Notes under the pieces: generated by a model | What the model saw: the letters and a program-made list of their open reading frames with translations, nothing else | Database searches by the model: none | Told to the model about the DNA's origin: nothing | Made by a program: the position numbers and the translations under genes | Shown: one piece after another, positions 1 through 7,518 of the stretch | Position numbering within the stretch: position 1 is the first letter of the stretch | How the letters are laid out: each line of letters starts with the position of its first letter | Source of the DNA: Flavobacteriaceae bacterium PS02338 | GTDB taxonomy: Bacteria > Bacteroidota > Bacteroidia > Sphingobacteriales > Sphingobacteriaceae | NCBI GenBank assembly: GCA_029959615.1 | Contig: JASCOD010000006.1 | Location: 62,001 to 126,000 of the forward strand | Length of the DNA: 64,000 nucleotides | Direction of reading: 5' to 3'

Positions 1-903
1 TTCGTCTAGCAAAGTCTTTAATGTAGCCAAGCCTGCAGCACAACAAACGGGATGCCCGCCAAAAGTGGTCATGTGCCCTAAAATTGGGTTGTAAGAGAGC
101 ACAGACATAATTTCTAAAGAGCTGATAAATGCACCGATTGGCATACCTCCACCGATACCCTTAGCCAATAATAAAATATCAGGAACTACATCGTAATGTT
201 CAAAAGCAAACATTTTGCCCGTTCTACCGAAACCTGACTGTATCTCGTCGAATACTAGGAGTGTTGCTGTTTCATCACATCTCTTTCTCAAAGCTTCCAT
301 GTAGCTTTTGTCGGCTACCCTAATGCCAGCTTCACCCTGTACAGGTTCTATGAAAACTGCGGCGGTATCCATAGTAATTTTCTCTAAATCAGCAATGTTG
401 TTATGATTGATGAAATCTACATGAGGTAAAAATGGTCCATAGCCAGCTGAATAGAAGTCGCTTTCCATTAAGCTCTCCGCACCTTGCGTGCTTCCGTGGT
501 AGGCATTTCTACAGGCGATGAAACCTTTTTTGCCTGTATATCGTTTGGCTAATTTCATTGCGCCCTCTACTGCCTCTGCTCCAGAATTTACAAAGTAAGT
601 ACTATTTAGGTTTGAGGGTAAAACCGATGCCAAAGCAGTAGCAAAATTAACTTGCGGGCTTTGAACAAATTCGCCATAAACCATTAAGTGCATGTAAGTT
701 TCAGCTTGCTTTTGTACCGCTGCAACTACATTTTGATGGCAATGCCCCACATTGCTTACGCCAATGCCAGCAATTAAATCGATGTACTCTTTTCCTTCAA
801 CATCATAAATGTATACTCCTTGTGCTTTTACAAATTCGAGTAGTAAAGGAGAAGTAGAAGTTTGAGCGTTATGTTTTAAGAAGAGTTGTCGTTGGGTAAG
901 CAT
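1..903 (-). CDS. Class III PLP-dependent aminotransferase, C-terminus cut by window edge
   Basis: Partial gene: 301 residues are visible from the ATG at 903, and the frame is still open at base 1. The protein belongs to the acetylornithine/ornithine/4-aminobutyrate aminotransferase family (fold type I, class III). The segment LLAKGIGGGMPIGAF carries the lysine (K248) expected to hold PLP, FDEIQSGFGRTG is the cofactor Asp region, and NSGAEAVEGAMKLAKR is the usual phosphate-binding start. Substrate cannot be assigned from sequence alone; ornithine/acetylornithine or another omega-amino donor is possible. It is transcribed alone from an exact -7 box four bases before the ATG. Family length is about 390-400 residues, so roughly 90 are missing. 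Confidence 0.9.
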   Translation of the reverse strand, partial: MLTQRQLFLKHNAQTSTSPLLLEFVKAQGVYIYDVEGKEYIDLIAGIGVSNVGHCHQNVVAAVQKQAETYMHLMVYGEFVQSPQVNFATALASVLPSNLNSTYFVNSGAEAVEGAMKLAKRYTGKKGFIACRNAYHGSTQGAESLMESDFYSAGYGPFLPHVDFINHNNIADLEKITMDTAAVFIEPVQGEAGIRVADKSYMEALRKRCDETATLLVFDEIQSGFGRTGKMFAFEHYDVVPDILLLAKGIGGGMPIGAFISSLEIMSVLSYNPILGHMTTFGGHPVCCAAGLATLKTLLDE

Positions 904-907
904 AGCA

Positions 908-915
908 CAAAAATA
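908..915 (-). promoter_or_regulatory. -7 promoter element of the aminotransferase gene
   Basis: TATTTTTG on the minus strand matches the Bacteroidota -7 consensus TAnnTTTG exactly. Only four bases separate it from the ATG at 903, so the transcript would be leaderless or nearly so. No clear -33 TTTG is visible. Confidence 0.6.
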
Positions 916-956
916 GCTGATTTGAGCTACAGTTTTTTGAAAATAACGTCAAATAA

Positions 957-985
957 AAAAGTCCCAGCGTTAAACAGGGACTTTT
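957..985 (-). terminator. Rho-independent terminator after the sigma factor operon
   Basis: AAAAGTCCC (957-965) pairs with GGGACTTTT (977-985) around an 11-base loop. On the minus strand the hairpin runs into TTTTTTATTT, as expected for the end of the operon at 1008-2714. Confidence 0.8.
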
Positions 986-1007
986 CTTCAAATTATCAAT
1001 GTGTGAT

Positions 1008-1466
1008 TTAATTTGCTGGCGGTGCTGGCATTGCAGCTCTGTACTGCTGTAGAATTTCTTTTTTGAATGCTTCTTGAGCTCTATAGAATTTTCCTACAGT
1101 TTTAATCGGTAAACTAGATTTGAACTTATTGTAATATTTGCGTTCGATATTCAAATCGCGCTGTCTAAAATTAAAGTCATTTTGAATTAAGGTTTGAATT
1201 TCTTCATCATCCAAATCCTCAATTTCCTTCAATTTTCTAAAACTGATCATCTTTTGACTGCGTTCTTTTCTTAATGCAGATATTTCCCTCACATAGTCAT
1301 TGTAAATTGGCCAAAAAACTTTGGCATCCTCTGCAGAAAGATCAAGTTTAGTGGTTAGCCAAGCTACTTTTCTAGCTTCCATTTTTTCGCCACCTCCACC
1401 ACGCGGACCTTGAGCTATAGCCAAACAAGGAGCGAATATCAATAGTGTAAAAACAAGATTTCTCAT
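1008..1466 (-). CDS. Small secreted Spy/CpxP-like protein in an ECF sigma operon
   Basis: 152 residues. A signal peptide (about 1-19, ending CLAIAQ) is followed by GPRGGGGEKMEARK and a helical, highly charged body (KLDLSAEDAKVFWPIYNDYV, then KERSQK and ERKYYNKFKSSL). This resembles the periplasmic Spy/CpxP/LTXXQ class of small helical chaperone or stress-sensor proteins, though the LTXXQ motif itself is not clear. Its stop-to-start spacing from the anti-sigma-like gene is three bases, so it is probably the third gene of that operon and may take part in envelope-stress sensing (inference). A related-looking protein lies at the far right edge of the window. Function is not proven. Confidence 0.65.
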   Translation of the reverse strand: MRNLVFTLLIFAPCLAIAQGPRGGGGEKMEARKVAWLTTKLDLSAEDAKVFWPIYNDYVREISALRKERSQKMISFRKLKEIEDLDDEEIQTLIQNDFNFRQRDLNIERKYYNKFKSSLPIKTVGKFYRAQEAFKKEILQQYRAAMPAPPAN

Positions 1467-1469
1467 ACT

Positions 1470-2105
1470 TTATAAATTATTGGATAGATCTGTTGTAGAA
1501 AAATTATTTAGAATGTAGTCTTCCATCTCACTGTCAGTAATATTGGCGGTTTTTACATTTTGATGTTCTTGTACATATTCTATAATTACGCTTTCATCAA
1601 TGTCGTAAAGTAACTGTTCTTTGGCTAATTCTGTATTTCGCAATTTGTTACTTTGGTATTGTTGATTAGCCAACCAGCCTGTAGCGGCGGTTACTATAAG
1701 GCAGGCAGCAACTGTATATTTAAACAAAGGTCTATGCCAAAGTTTGATCGTTTGTTTAGCGCCGAGAGTTTTGGCAGTTATATTCTGTTGTAATTTCTCG
1801 AAGTATCCATTAGGAACGGCAAATCCTTCGGATTCACTTTTAAATTGTTCTAGCGCTATTCTAGAATTAATTTGATTTTCAAGCGTACTGAAATAATCTG
1901 GAGGCGTATTGAATCCCGTGTTTTCTGTCTTTTGTAGAGAACTGATAAATACTGATTGATTGATCCTTTCCCCAAGTTCTTCAAAATAGTTAGAAGGAAC
2001 TGTAAAAGGATTAGATTTTTTCAGTTTAGCTAATTGTGGCGCTTCGTTTTCCTCCCAAAGGGATGCCTTCGGTTTATTATCCATATTTTCGGCCATTTTA
2101 CTCAT
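1470..2105 (-). CDS. Membrane protein next to ECF sigma factor, anti-sigma-like, with triple F-x-x-P-x-x-Y-F motif
   Basis: 211 residues with one membrane segment at about 128-146. The cytoplasmic-side N-terminus carries three copies of a short motif: PFTVPSNYFEELGERI (33-48), GFNTPPDYFSTLENQI (64-79) and GFAVPNGYFEKLQQNI (94-109), spaced about 30 residues apart. The C-terminus is acidic. Its position directly after an ECF sigma factor, and the single membrane span, suggest an anti-sigma or sigma-accessory role (inference). I see no classic zinc-binding anti-sigma HxxxCxxC motif. It is followed after three bases by the Spy-like gene. The ATG at 2105 is used; another ATG three codons later is possible. 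Confidence 0.6.
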   Translation of the reverse strand: MSKMAENMDNKPKASLWEENEAPQLAKLKKSNPFTVPSNYFEELGERINQSVFISSLQKTENTGFNTPPDYFSTLENQINSRIALEQFKSESEGFAVPNGYFEKLQQNITAKTLGAKQTIKLWHRPLFKYTVAACLIVTAATGWLANQQYQSNKLRNTELAKEQLLYDIDESVIIEYVQEHQNVKTANITDSEMEDYILNNFSTTDLSNNL

Positions 2106-2144
2106 TCGTAGTTATTGATGCTTTTTTACGCAAAAGGTTTAATA

Positions 2145-2714
2145 TCAATCTTCATTTAATAAAATCGTTTCAATTTTTTTTACGGCGATATGAAAAGAGG
2201 CTTTTAATGCGCCGACAGTAGTGCCTAACACTTGAGAAATTTCTTCGTACTTCAGATCATCAAAATATTTCATGTTGAAGATGATACGTTGCTTTTCTGG
2301 TAGAGTAAGCACGGCTTGTTGTAATTTGCGTTGAATTTTATCTCCGTCAAAATGAGTCGATGATGCAAGTGTTTCGGCAAGCTCTGTATTTACCTCGTCC
2401 AAAGAAATATTGTTTCTGTTTTTCTTTTTATTCAGAAAAGTGATAGACTCGTTGGTGGCGATACGGTAAATCCAAGTGTAAAGCTGCGAATCGCTGCGAA
2501 AGTTGGCTAGGTTTTTCCAAACTTTTACAAAGGTTTCCTGTACTAGGTCATCGGCGTCATCATGGTCTATTACCAAGCGACGAATATGCCAATAGATTTT
2601 TTGCTGATATTTTTGTAAAAGCAAGTTGAAGGCTTCATTCTGTGTTTTCTCAATACTAAACTTAGAAAGTATCTCTTCGTCTTCAACTTGCTTCATATAG
2701 GTGTGATTAGGCAT
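2145..2714 (-). CDS. ECF RNA polymerase sigma factor
   Basis: 189 residues, the usual length for sigma-70 family group 4. Region 2 is seen as DADDLVQETFVKVWKNL followed by WIYRIATNESITFLNKKK, which contacts the -10 element and core polymerase. Region 4 is LPEKQRIIFNMKYFDDLKYEEISQVLG with a helix-turn-helix at TVGALKASFHIAVKKI. It probably directs RNA polymerase to stress or envelope genes; the regulon is unknown. It heads an operon with the membrane anti-sigma-like and Spy-like genes. Its start codon lies inside a potential hairpin (see the feature at 2709-2737). Confidence 0.93.
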   Translation of the reverse strand: MPNHTYMKQVEDEEILSKFSIEKTQNEAFNLLLQKYQQKIYWHIRRLVIDHDDADDLVQETFVKVWKNLANFRSDSQLYTWIYRIATNESITFLNKKKNRNNISLDEVNTELAETLASSTHFDGDKIQRKLQQAVLTLPEKQRIIFNMKYFDDLKYEEISQVLGTTVGALKASFHIAVKKIETILLNED

Positions 2715-2737
2715 AATATAGGTAATGATGCCTATAT
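2709..2737 (-). promoter_or_regulatory. Two competing hairpins over the sigma factor start codon
   Basis: In the minus-strand RNA, AUAUAGG can pair with CCUAUAU (2731-2737 with 2716-2722). Alternatively AGGCAU can pair with AUGCCU (2728-2733 with 2709-2714), and this second stem contains the AUG of the sigma gene. Both stems use the same AGG, so they exclude each other. The stems are read directly; a regulatory role is inference, and the transcript start is unknown. Confidence 0.3.
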
Positions 2738-2756
2738 ATCTGTCTACTGTAAACTA

Positions 2757-3716
2757 TTATTTAGCCTTTCTGGAAATTGCTTTTTGTGCAGCTGCTACAA
2801 TATCCGACGGGTCTAATTTATATTTCGTCATTAATTGATCTGGAGTAGCGCTTTCACCGAAGCTGTCATCTACAGCTACGAACTCTTGTGGAGCTAAATA
2901 AGTAGTAGTTAAGAAACGAGCTACGCTTTCTCCTAAACCACCTAATTTATTATGTTCCTCACAAGTAACGATACATCCAGTTTTTTGTACTGATTTTAAG
3001 ATAGCTTCTTCGTCCAAAGGTTTAATCGTGTGGATATTTATAATTTCGGCATCAATACCTAGTTTCTCTAATTCCTCACCTGCTTGGATAGCTCTCCATA
3101 CCATATGGCCTGTTGCAACGATAGTAACGTCTTTACCTTCGTTTACCATCCATGCTTTACCGATTTCGAATTTTTGATCTTCTGGAGTGAAAACAGGGAT
3201 AACTGGACGGCCGAAACGTAGATAAACAGGTCCTTCATAATCCATAATAGCTAAAGTAGCTGCTTTAGTTTGGTTATAATCGCAAGGATTGATCACTACC
3301 ATTCCTGGTAGCATTTTCATTAGGCCTATGTCTTCTAGGATTTGGTGGGTTGCACCGTCTTCTCCTAAAGTTAATCCGGCATGCGAAGCGCAAATCTTAA
3401 CATTTTTGCCAGAATAAGCAATTGATTGACGAATTTGATCGTAAACCCTTCCGGTAGAAAAGTTAGCGAAAGTGCCTGTGAAAGGAATTTTGCCGCCAAT
3501 GGTTAAGCCTGCCGCAATTCCCATCATGTTTGCTTCTGCAATTCCAATTTGAAAGAAACGCTCAGGGAAATCCTTAATAAAGGCATCCATTTTTAATGAG
3601 CCAACTAAGTCAGCACAAAGTGCTACCACGTTTTCGTTTCTTTTACCTGCTTCATGCAAGCCTGCTCCAAAACCAGAGCGGGTATCTTTTTTATCTGTGT
3701 AAGTATATTTCTTCAT
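2757..3716 (-). CDS. Transketolase, C-terminal subunit (pyrimidine-binding and C-terminal domains)
   Basis: 319 residues covering the second half of a transketolase: the thiamine-pyrophosphate pyrimidine-binding domain (about 10-175, with FIKDFPERFFQIGIAEANMMG and the conserved acidic IAEAN) and the C-terminal transketolase domain (about 190-310). With the upstream gene (3797-4642) it would form one enzyme that moves two-carbon ketol units in the non-oxidative pentose phosphate pathway. Two-gene transketolases are known in many bacteria and archaea, including Bacteroidota. The spacer to the N-terminal gene is 80 bases with repeat-like sequence, but same order and strand argue for co-transcription. 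Confidence 0.93.
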   Translation of the reverse strand: MKKYTYTDKKDTRSGFGAGLHEAGKRNENVVALCADLVGSLKMDAFIKDFPERFFQIGIAEANMMGIAAGLTIGGKIPFTGTFANFSTGRVYDQIRQSIAYSGKNVKICASHAGLTLGEDGATHQILEDIGLMKMLPGMVVINPCDYNQTKAATLAIMDYEGPVYLRFGRPVIPVFTPEDQKFEIGKAWMVNEGKDVTIVATGHMVWRAIQAGEELEKLGIDAEIINIHTIKPLDEEAILKSVQKTGCIVTCEEHNKLGGLGESVARFLTTTYLAPQEFVAVDDSFGESATPDQLMTKYKLDPSDIVAAAQKAISRKAK

Positions 3717-3796
3717 TTCTAAATAATATTGTGTATGGCGTATTGCGTATTGCGATTTCTCTCCATACGCATATCTCTATACGCTGTACTTTTAAA
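3717..3796. repeat. Repeat-like hairpin spacer between the transketolase halves
   Basis: Contains GCGTATTGCGTATTGCG (an 8-base unit repeated) and later CCATACGC, so GCGTAT/ATACGC arms can pair. The phrase TCTCTATACGC followed by TGTACTTTTAAA recurs near 11799-11826, so this looks like a remnant of a dispersed intergenic repeat. Confidence 0.4.
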
Positions 3797-4642
3797 TTAG
3801 TAATCCCCAGCTGTTTCTTTAATTTGACCTAATGCGCTTTCTAATTGTGCATCATTAGGGGCAGAACCATGCCATTTGTGAGTGCCCACCATGAAATCTA
3901 CACCGTAACCCATTTGTGTACTCATTAAGTTTAAAATAGGTTTGCCTTTGCCTGTTAAAGATTTTGCATAATGTAGGGCTTTTACAATTCCTTCCATGTC
4001 GTTACCGTCAGAAGTGATTACGTGCCATCCGAAGGCTTCGAATTTAGCCTGAAGATTTTCTAGTGAAAGTACTTTTTCTGTCGGTCCATCAATTTGCTGG
4101 CCGTTATAATCAATGCTTGCAATGATATTATCAACTTTATTGTGAGGAGCAAACATGAATGCTTCCCAGTTTTGGCCTTCTTGTAATTCGCCGTCACCTA
4201 ATAAAGCGTATACTAAAGAGTGATCTCCGTTTATTTTTTTTGCAAGAGCTGCGCCAATGGCTACAGAAAGGCCTTGGCCTAATGAGCCTGATGCGATACG
4301 TATTCCCGGTAAATGCTCATGTGTGGTTGGGTGTCCTTGCAATCTTGAATCTAGTTTTCTAAAGGTACTTAATTCGCTAACTTCGAAATAGCCTGCTCTG
4401 GCTAGTACGCTGTACCAAACTGGGGAAATATGTCCATTTGATAAAAAGAAAAGGTCTTCGTTTTTACCATCCATGTCAAATGCTGGATTGTGGTTCATTA
4501 CTTCGAAATAGAGTGCGGTAAAGAAATCTGCACAACCTAAAGAAGCACCTGGATGTCCAGATTGTACTGCATGTACCATTCGCAGGATATCTCTTCTTAC
4601 TTGCGAAGCGATATCTTCTAGTTCACTGATTGTATGTTTCAT
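3797..4642 (-). CDS. Transketolase, N-terminal subunit (TPP-binding domain)
   Basis: 281 residues matching the first half of transketolase. The thiamine pyrophosphate/Mg site is clear in LLGDGELQEGQNWEA, and the substrate-side motifs GHPGASLGCADF, LSNGHISPVWYS and RIASGSLGQGLSVAIGAAL are intact. It needs the C-terminal subunit (2757-3716) to build the active site at the dimer interface. A -7 box (4672-4679) lies 29 bases upstream, so this is the promoter-proximal gene of the pair. The divergent collagen-like operon starts 224 bases away. Confidence 0.94.
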   Translation of the reverse strand: MKHTISELEDIASQVRRDILRMVHAVQSGHPGASLGCADFFTALYFEVMNHNPAFDMDGKNEDLFFLSNGHISPVWYSVLARAGYFEVSELSTFRKLDSRLQGHPTTHEHLPGIRIASGSLGQGLSVAIGAALAKKINGDHSLVYALLGDGELQEGQNWEAFMFAPHNKVDNIIASIDYNGQQIDGPTEKVLSLENLQAKFEAFGWHVITSDGNDMEGIVKALHYAKSLTGKGKPILNLMSTQMGYGVDFMVGTHKWHGSAPNDAQLESALGQIKETAGDY

Positions 4643-4671
4643 TAAAAAATAATAATTTATATGTAATGTAA

Positions 4672-4679
4672 CAAAGTTA
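4672..4679 (-). promoter_or_regulatory. -7 promoter element of the transketolase operon
   Basis: TAACTTTG on the minus strand matches TAnnTTTG exactly and lies 29 bases before the ATG at 4642. Confidence 0.5.
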
Positions 4680-4791
4680 ATTTAATTATCGGTTCATTGG
4701 CTATCACACGGGACTTTTTGTTGTTTTTTTGAAAAAGCTATCTTGGGTTTTCCACATTTGCCTCGATTTTGATAAAATAAGTGTTGATAAG

Positions 4792-4830
4792 TTTGTAATA
4801 TTCAAAAATATACTCTTATTTTGAGTATAT
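4792..4830 (+). promoter_or_regulatory. Candidate promoter and inverted repeat upstream of the collagen-like operon
   Basis: TTTG (4792-4795), a 20-base spacer and TTATTTTG (4816-4823) resemble a -33/-7 pair with one mismatch in the -7 box. A perfect inverted repeat, ATATACTC (4808-4815) and GAGTATAT (4823-4830) around a 7-base loop, overlaps the putative -7 box. It could be an operator or a weak hairpin. Promoter use is inferred. Confidence 0.4.
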
Positions 4831-4866
4831 AATTTCCCGAAAATCAACACTTATGCTTTTAGGCTT

Positions 4867-7518
4867 ATGAGAATTTTTACTTTTTTAACATTCTTGTTTT
4901 TTTCATCCTTGGTTTACGGCCAAAATGGAAATATTGGTATCGGCACAGAAACACCCAATTCAAAGTCAATTTTAGAGATCCATTCTACGGAAAAAGGATT
5001 GTTGATACCGCGTTTAACTGAAGCGCAACGGAACTTGCTTCAAGCTGTGGGTGTTAGTAATTTAAGTATCAATGGCTTACTGGTTTATAATACGACTACA
5101 AACAAGTTTAATGTTTGGAATTTAAACAAGTGGGATGAATTGTCTACAGCAACAGGTGTAAAAGGTGATAAGGGAGATAAAGGCGATAAGGGAGATAAAG
5201 GGGATAGCGGAACAGCTGGACCTCAAGGGGTGGGTGGTGACAAAGGTGATAAAGGTGACCGCGGTGAGATTGGTCCTCAAGGTGTGCAGGGGATAACTGG
5301 GGCTAAGGGAGATAAAGGTGATAAAGGGGATGCTGGAACAAATGGCGTAAATGGTATCAACGGTGCTACAGGGCCTCAAGGACCTAAAGGAGAGAATGGT
5401 GTTAGTGGGGCAGCTGGGGCTAAGGGGGATAAAGGTGATAAAGGGGATGCTGGGGCAAATGGCGTAAATGGTATCAATGGCGCTACAGGGCCTCAAGGAC
5501 CTAAAGGGGAGAGTGGTGCTAACGGAACAAATGGTGATAAAGGAGACAAGGGTGATAAAGGCGATCAAGGTGATAAGGGTGACAAAGGAGAGGCTGGTTT
5601 GTCTGGTGTTAATGGGGCAGTATGGTCAAATGGAAATTTGAATCCTCCAGTGGCATTGTCTGAGCCTACTGGATCTAAAGATGGAGATTACTATTTAAAT
5701 AATAATGATGGTAAGGTTTTTATTAGAAATGGAGGAGTTTGGCAATTAGTAGCGAATTTAACTACAGGTGTCGTTGGCCCGGTGGGGCCAGCAGGAGCGC
5801 AGTGGTATAATGGCACACTTAATCCCCCTAATAGTGCTACCGAGCCTGCTGGATCTAAAGAGGGGGATCTTTATTTGAATAATAATTCTGGTGATGTGTA
5901 TAAAAGGCAATCTAATGGAACTTGGATTTCTACCGCTAATTTAACGACGGGTATTCTTGGTCCTCAAGGCCCACAGGGTAGTATTGGTCCGCAAGGTAAT
6001 CAGGGATTGCAGGGTGTAAAGGGAGATAAAGGAGATACTGGGGTAGCTGGACCACAAGGGCCAATGGGTTTACAAGGTTCAATGGGACCAACTGGTCCTA
6101 CGGGTTTAACGGGAGCTACAGGGCCTCAAGGTCCTATAGGTTTAACGGGAGCGCAAGGATTAAAAGGAGATAAGGGTGAAAAAGGGGATGTTGGTATTCA
6201 AGGGCCAACTGGAGCAACTGGAGTTGTTGGTCCTCAGGGTCCTCAAGGACTTAAAGGTGATAAGGGTGATAAAGGGGATGTTGGAACTCAAGGTCCAGTT
6301 GGAAATACTGGTGCTATTGGTTTAACCGGTGCCAAAGGTGATAAAGGTGACAAGGGAGATAAAGGGGATACTGGAACTATCGGTCCACAAGGAGCAATAG
6401 GTTTAACAGGTGCTAAAGGTGATAAGGGCGACAAAGGAGATGCTGGTACTCAGGGTCCAATTGGAAATACCGGTGCTATTGGTTTAACCGGTGCCAAAGG
6501 CGATAAAGGTGACAAAGGAGATAAGGGTGATACTGGGACTGTTGGCCCACAAGGAGCAATAGGTTTAACAGGTGCTAAAGGTGATAAGGGCGACAAAGGA
6601 GATGTTGGTCCTCAGGGTCCAATTGGAAATACCGGTGGTATTGGTTTAACCGGTGCTAAAGGCGATAGAGGTGATAAAGGTGATGTAGGAGCGATCGGCC
6701 CGCAGGGACTAATTGGTCTAACTGGTCCACAAGGTGTGAAGGGTGATAAAGGAGATATCGGTGCCCAAGGTCCAATAGGTAATATTGGTGCTACTGGCCC
6801 TCAAGGAACTCAGGGAATTAAAGGTGATAAAGGCGATAAGGGTGATACAGGCAGTATTGGTGCTACTGGTCCTCAAGGTTCTATTGGTTTAACGGGGCCT
6901 GCTGGTCCAGTGGGGGCTACTGGTCCTCAAGGCGTTAAAGGCGATAAGGGTGATAAAGGAGATAAAGGCGATAGGGGTGATACAGGTTTGGTTGGTCCGC
7001 AAGGTGATAAAGGACAACAAGGAGATCCTGGAGAGCAAGGGCCAGCTGGTCCACAAGGAATGTCTGGAAGTGCAAGTGCTTGGCTAAGAAATGGTAATGG
7101 AGCCAGTAGTATTGGAGGGACCACAAATCCTGGGGTTAACGGTGATTTTGTAGGTACAACCGATTCAAAGGAGCTAGTTATCGCATCAAATAGAAAAGAA
7201 GGGATAAGGTTAGATATAGACGGAAAAGTTAGAATAGGTACAACTGGTTCTTTTATTACCTCGGTATCCAGAGCTTCTTTTGATGCTAATTTACCAGTAA
7301 TTGCGGCTAAAACTTCTTATAAGCAAACGTTTACTTTAACAGGGGTGGTTGCAACAGCAACTGTAACAGTTTCGCCAAGCCTAGAATTACCAGACGGCTT
7401 GGTTATAGCTTATGCAAGGGTGTTGTCTGCAAATACAGTAGAAGTTAAGTTTACCAATTTTAGTGATAATGCAATAGATCTGGCATCGGCAAAATTTTAT
7501 ATTAGCGCAGTACAATAA
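4867..7518 (+). CDS. Large collagen-like (Gly-X-Y) secreted protein
   Basis: 883 residues. Signal peptide 1-18; N-terminal domain about 19-95 with NIGIGTETPNSKSILEIHS and GLLIPRLTEAQRN, a head common in Bacteroidota surface proteins. Collagen block 1 is about 97-250, dominated by KGD triplets. Two 60-residue non-collagen modules follow (250-309 and 310-369), both with NPP, EP-GSK-GD-YLNNN and ANLTTG. Collagen block 2 is about 365-734 with 54-residue internal repeats. The C-terminal beta-rich domain is about 735-883. Bacterial Gly-X-Y runs form triple helices, so this is probably a trimeric surface rod or fibre. No T9SS sorting domain is obvious at its own C-terminus. The stop overlaps the next start (TAATG), so it is coupled to a type B T9SS protein. 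Confidence 0.9.
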   Translation: MRIFTFLTFLFFSSLVYGQNGNIGIGTETPNSKSILEIHSTEKGLLIPRLTEAQRNLLQAVGVSNLSINGLLVYNTTTNKFNVWNLNKWDELSTATGVKGDKGDKGDKGDKGDSGTAGPQGVGGDKGDKGDRGEIGPQGVQGITGAKGDKGDKGDAGTNGVNGINGATGPQGPKGENGVSGAAGAKGDKGDKGDAGANGVNGINGATGPQGPKGESGANGTNGDKGDKGDKGDQGDKGDKGEAGLSGVNGAVWSNGNLNPPVALSEPTGSKDGDYYLNNNDGKVFIRNGGVWQLVANLTTGVVGPVGPAGAQWYNGTLNPPNSATEPAGSKEGDLYLNNNSGDVYKRQSNGTWISTANLTTGILGPQGPQGSIGPQGNQGLQGVKGDKGDTGVAGPQGPMGLQGSMGPTGPTGLTGATGPQGPIGLTGAQGLKGDKGEKGDVGIQGPTGATGVVGPQGPQGLKGDKGDKGDVGTQGPVGNTGAIGLTGAKGDKGDKGDKGDTGTIGPQGAIGLTGAKGDKGDKGDAGTQGPIGNTGAIGLTGAKGDKGDKGDKGDTGTVGPQGAIGLTGAKGDKGDKGDVGPQGPIGNTGGIGLTGAKGDRGDKGDVGAIGPQGLIGLTGPQGVKGDKGDIGAQGPIGNIGATGPQGTQGIKGDKGDKGDTGSIGATGPQGSIGLTGPAGPVGATGPQGVKGDKGDKGDKGDRGDTGLVGPQGDKGQQGDPGEQGPAGPQGMSGSASAWLRNGNGASSIGGTTNPGVNGDFVGTTDSKELVIASNRKEGIRLDIDGKVRIGTTGSFITSVSRASFDANLPVIAAKTSYKQTFTLTGVVATATVTVSPSLELPDGLVIAYARVLSANTVEVKFTNFSDNAIDLASAKFYISAVQ
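5614..5973 (+). repeat. Two tandem 60-codon modules inside the collagen-like gene
   Basis: Residues 250-309 and 310-369 repeat in step: GAVWSNGNLNPP and GAQWYNGTLNPP, GSKDGDYYLNNN and GSKEGDLYLNNN, ANLTTGVVGP and ANLTTGILGP. They interrupt the Gly-X-Y rod. Confidence 0.8.
6283..6687 (+). repeat. 162-bp tandem repeats in collagen block 2
   Basis: Residues 473-526 and 527-580 are near-identical 54-residue units starting GTQGP(V/I)GNTGAIGLTG, with a partial third copy at 581-607. They point to recent in-frame duplication and a likely site of length variation. Confidence 0.8.

Noticed and set aside
5122..7126. Open frames on the minus strand of the collagen-like gene (5122-5568, 6927-7126)
   Set aside because: They are products of the repetitive Gly-X-Y DNA; Pro/Ser/Leu-rich, no start signal, and opposite to a clear operon.
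4867..7518. Phage tail-fibre origin of the collagen-like gene
   Set aside because: Gly-X-Y fibres and GTETP-type heads occur in phages, but there are no other phage genes, and the neighbours are T9SS parts.
4867..7518. Integrin-binding role from RGD triplets
   Set aside because: RGD arises by chance in a KGD-rich rod, and nothing in the window indicates an animal host.
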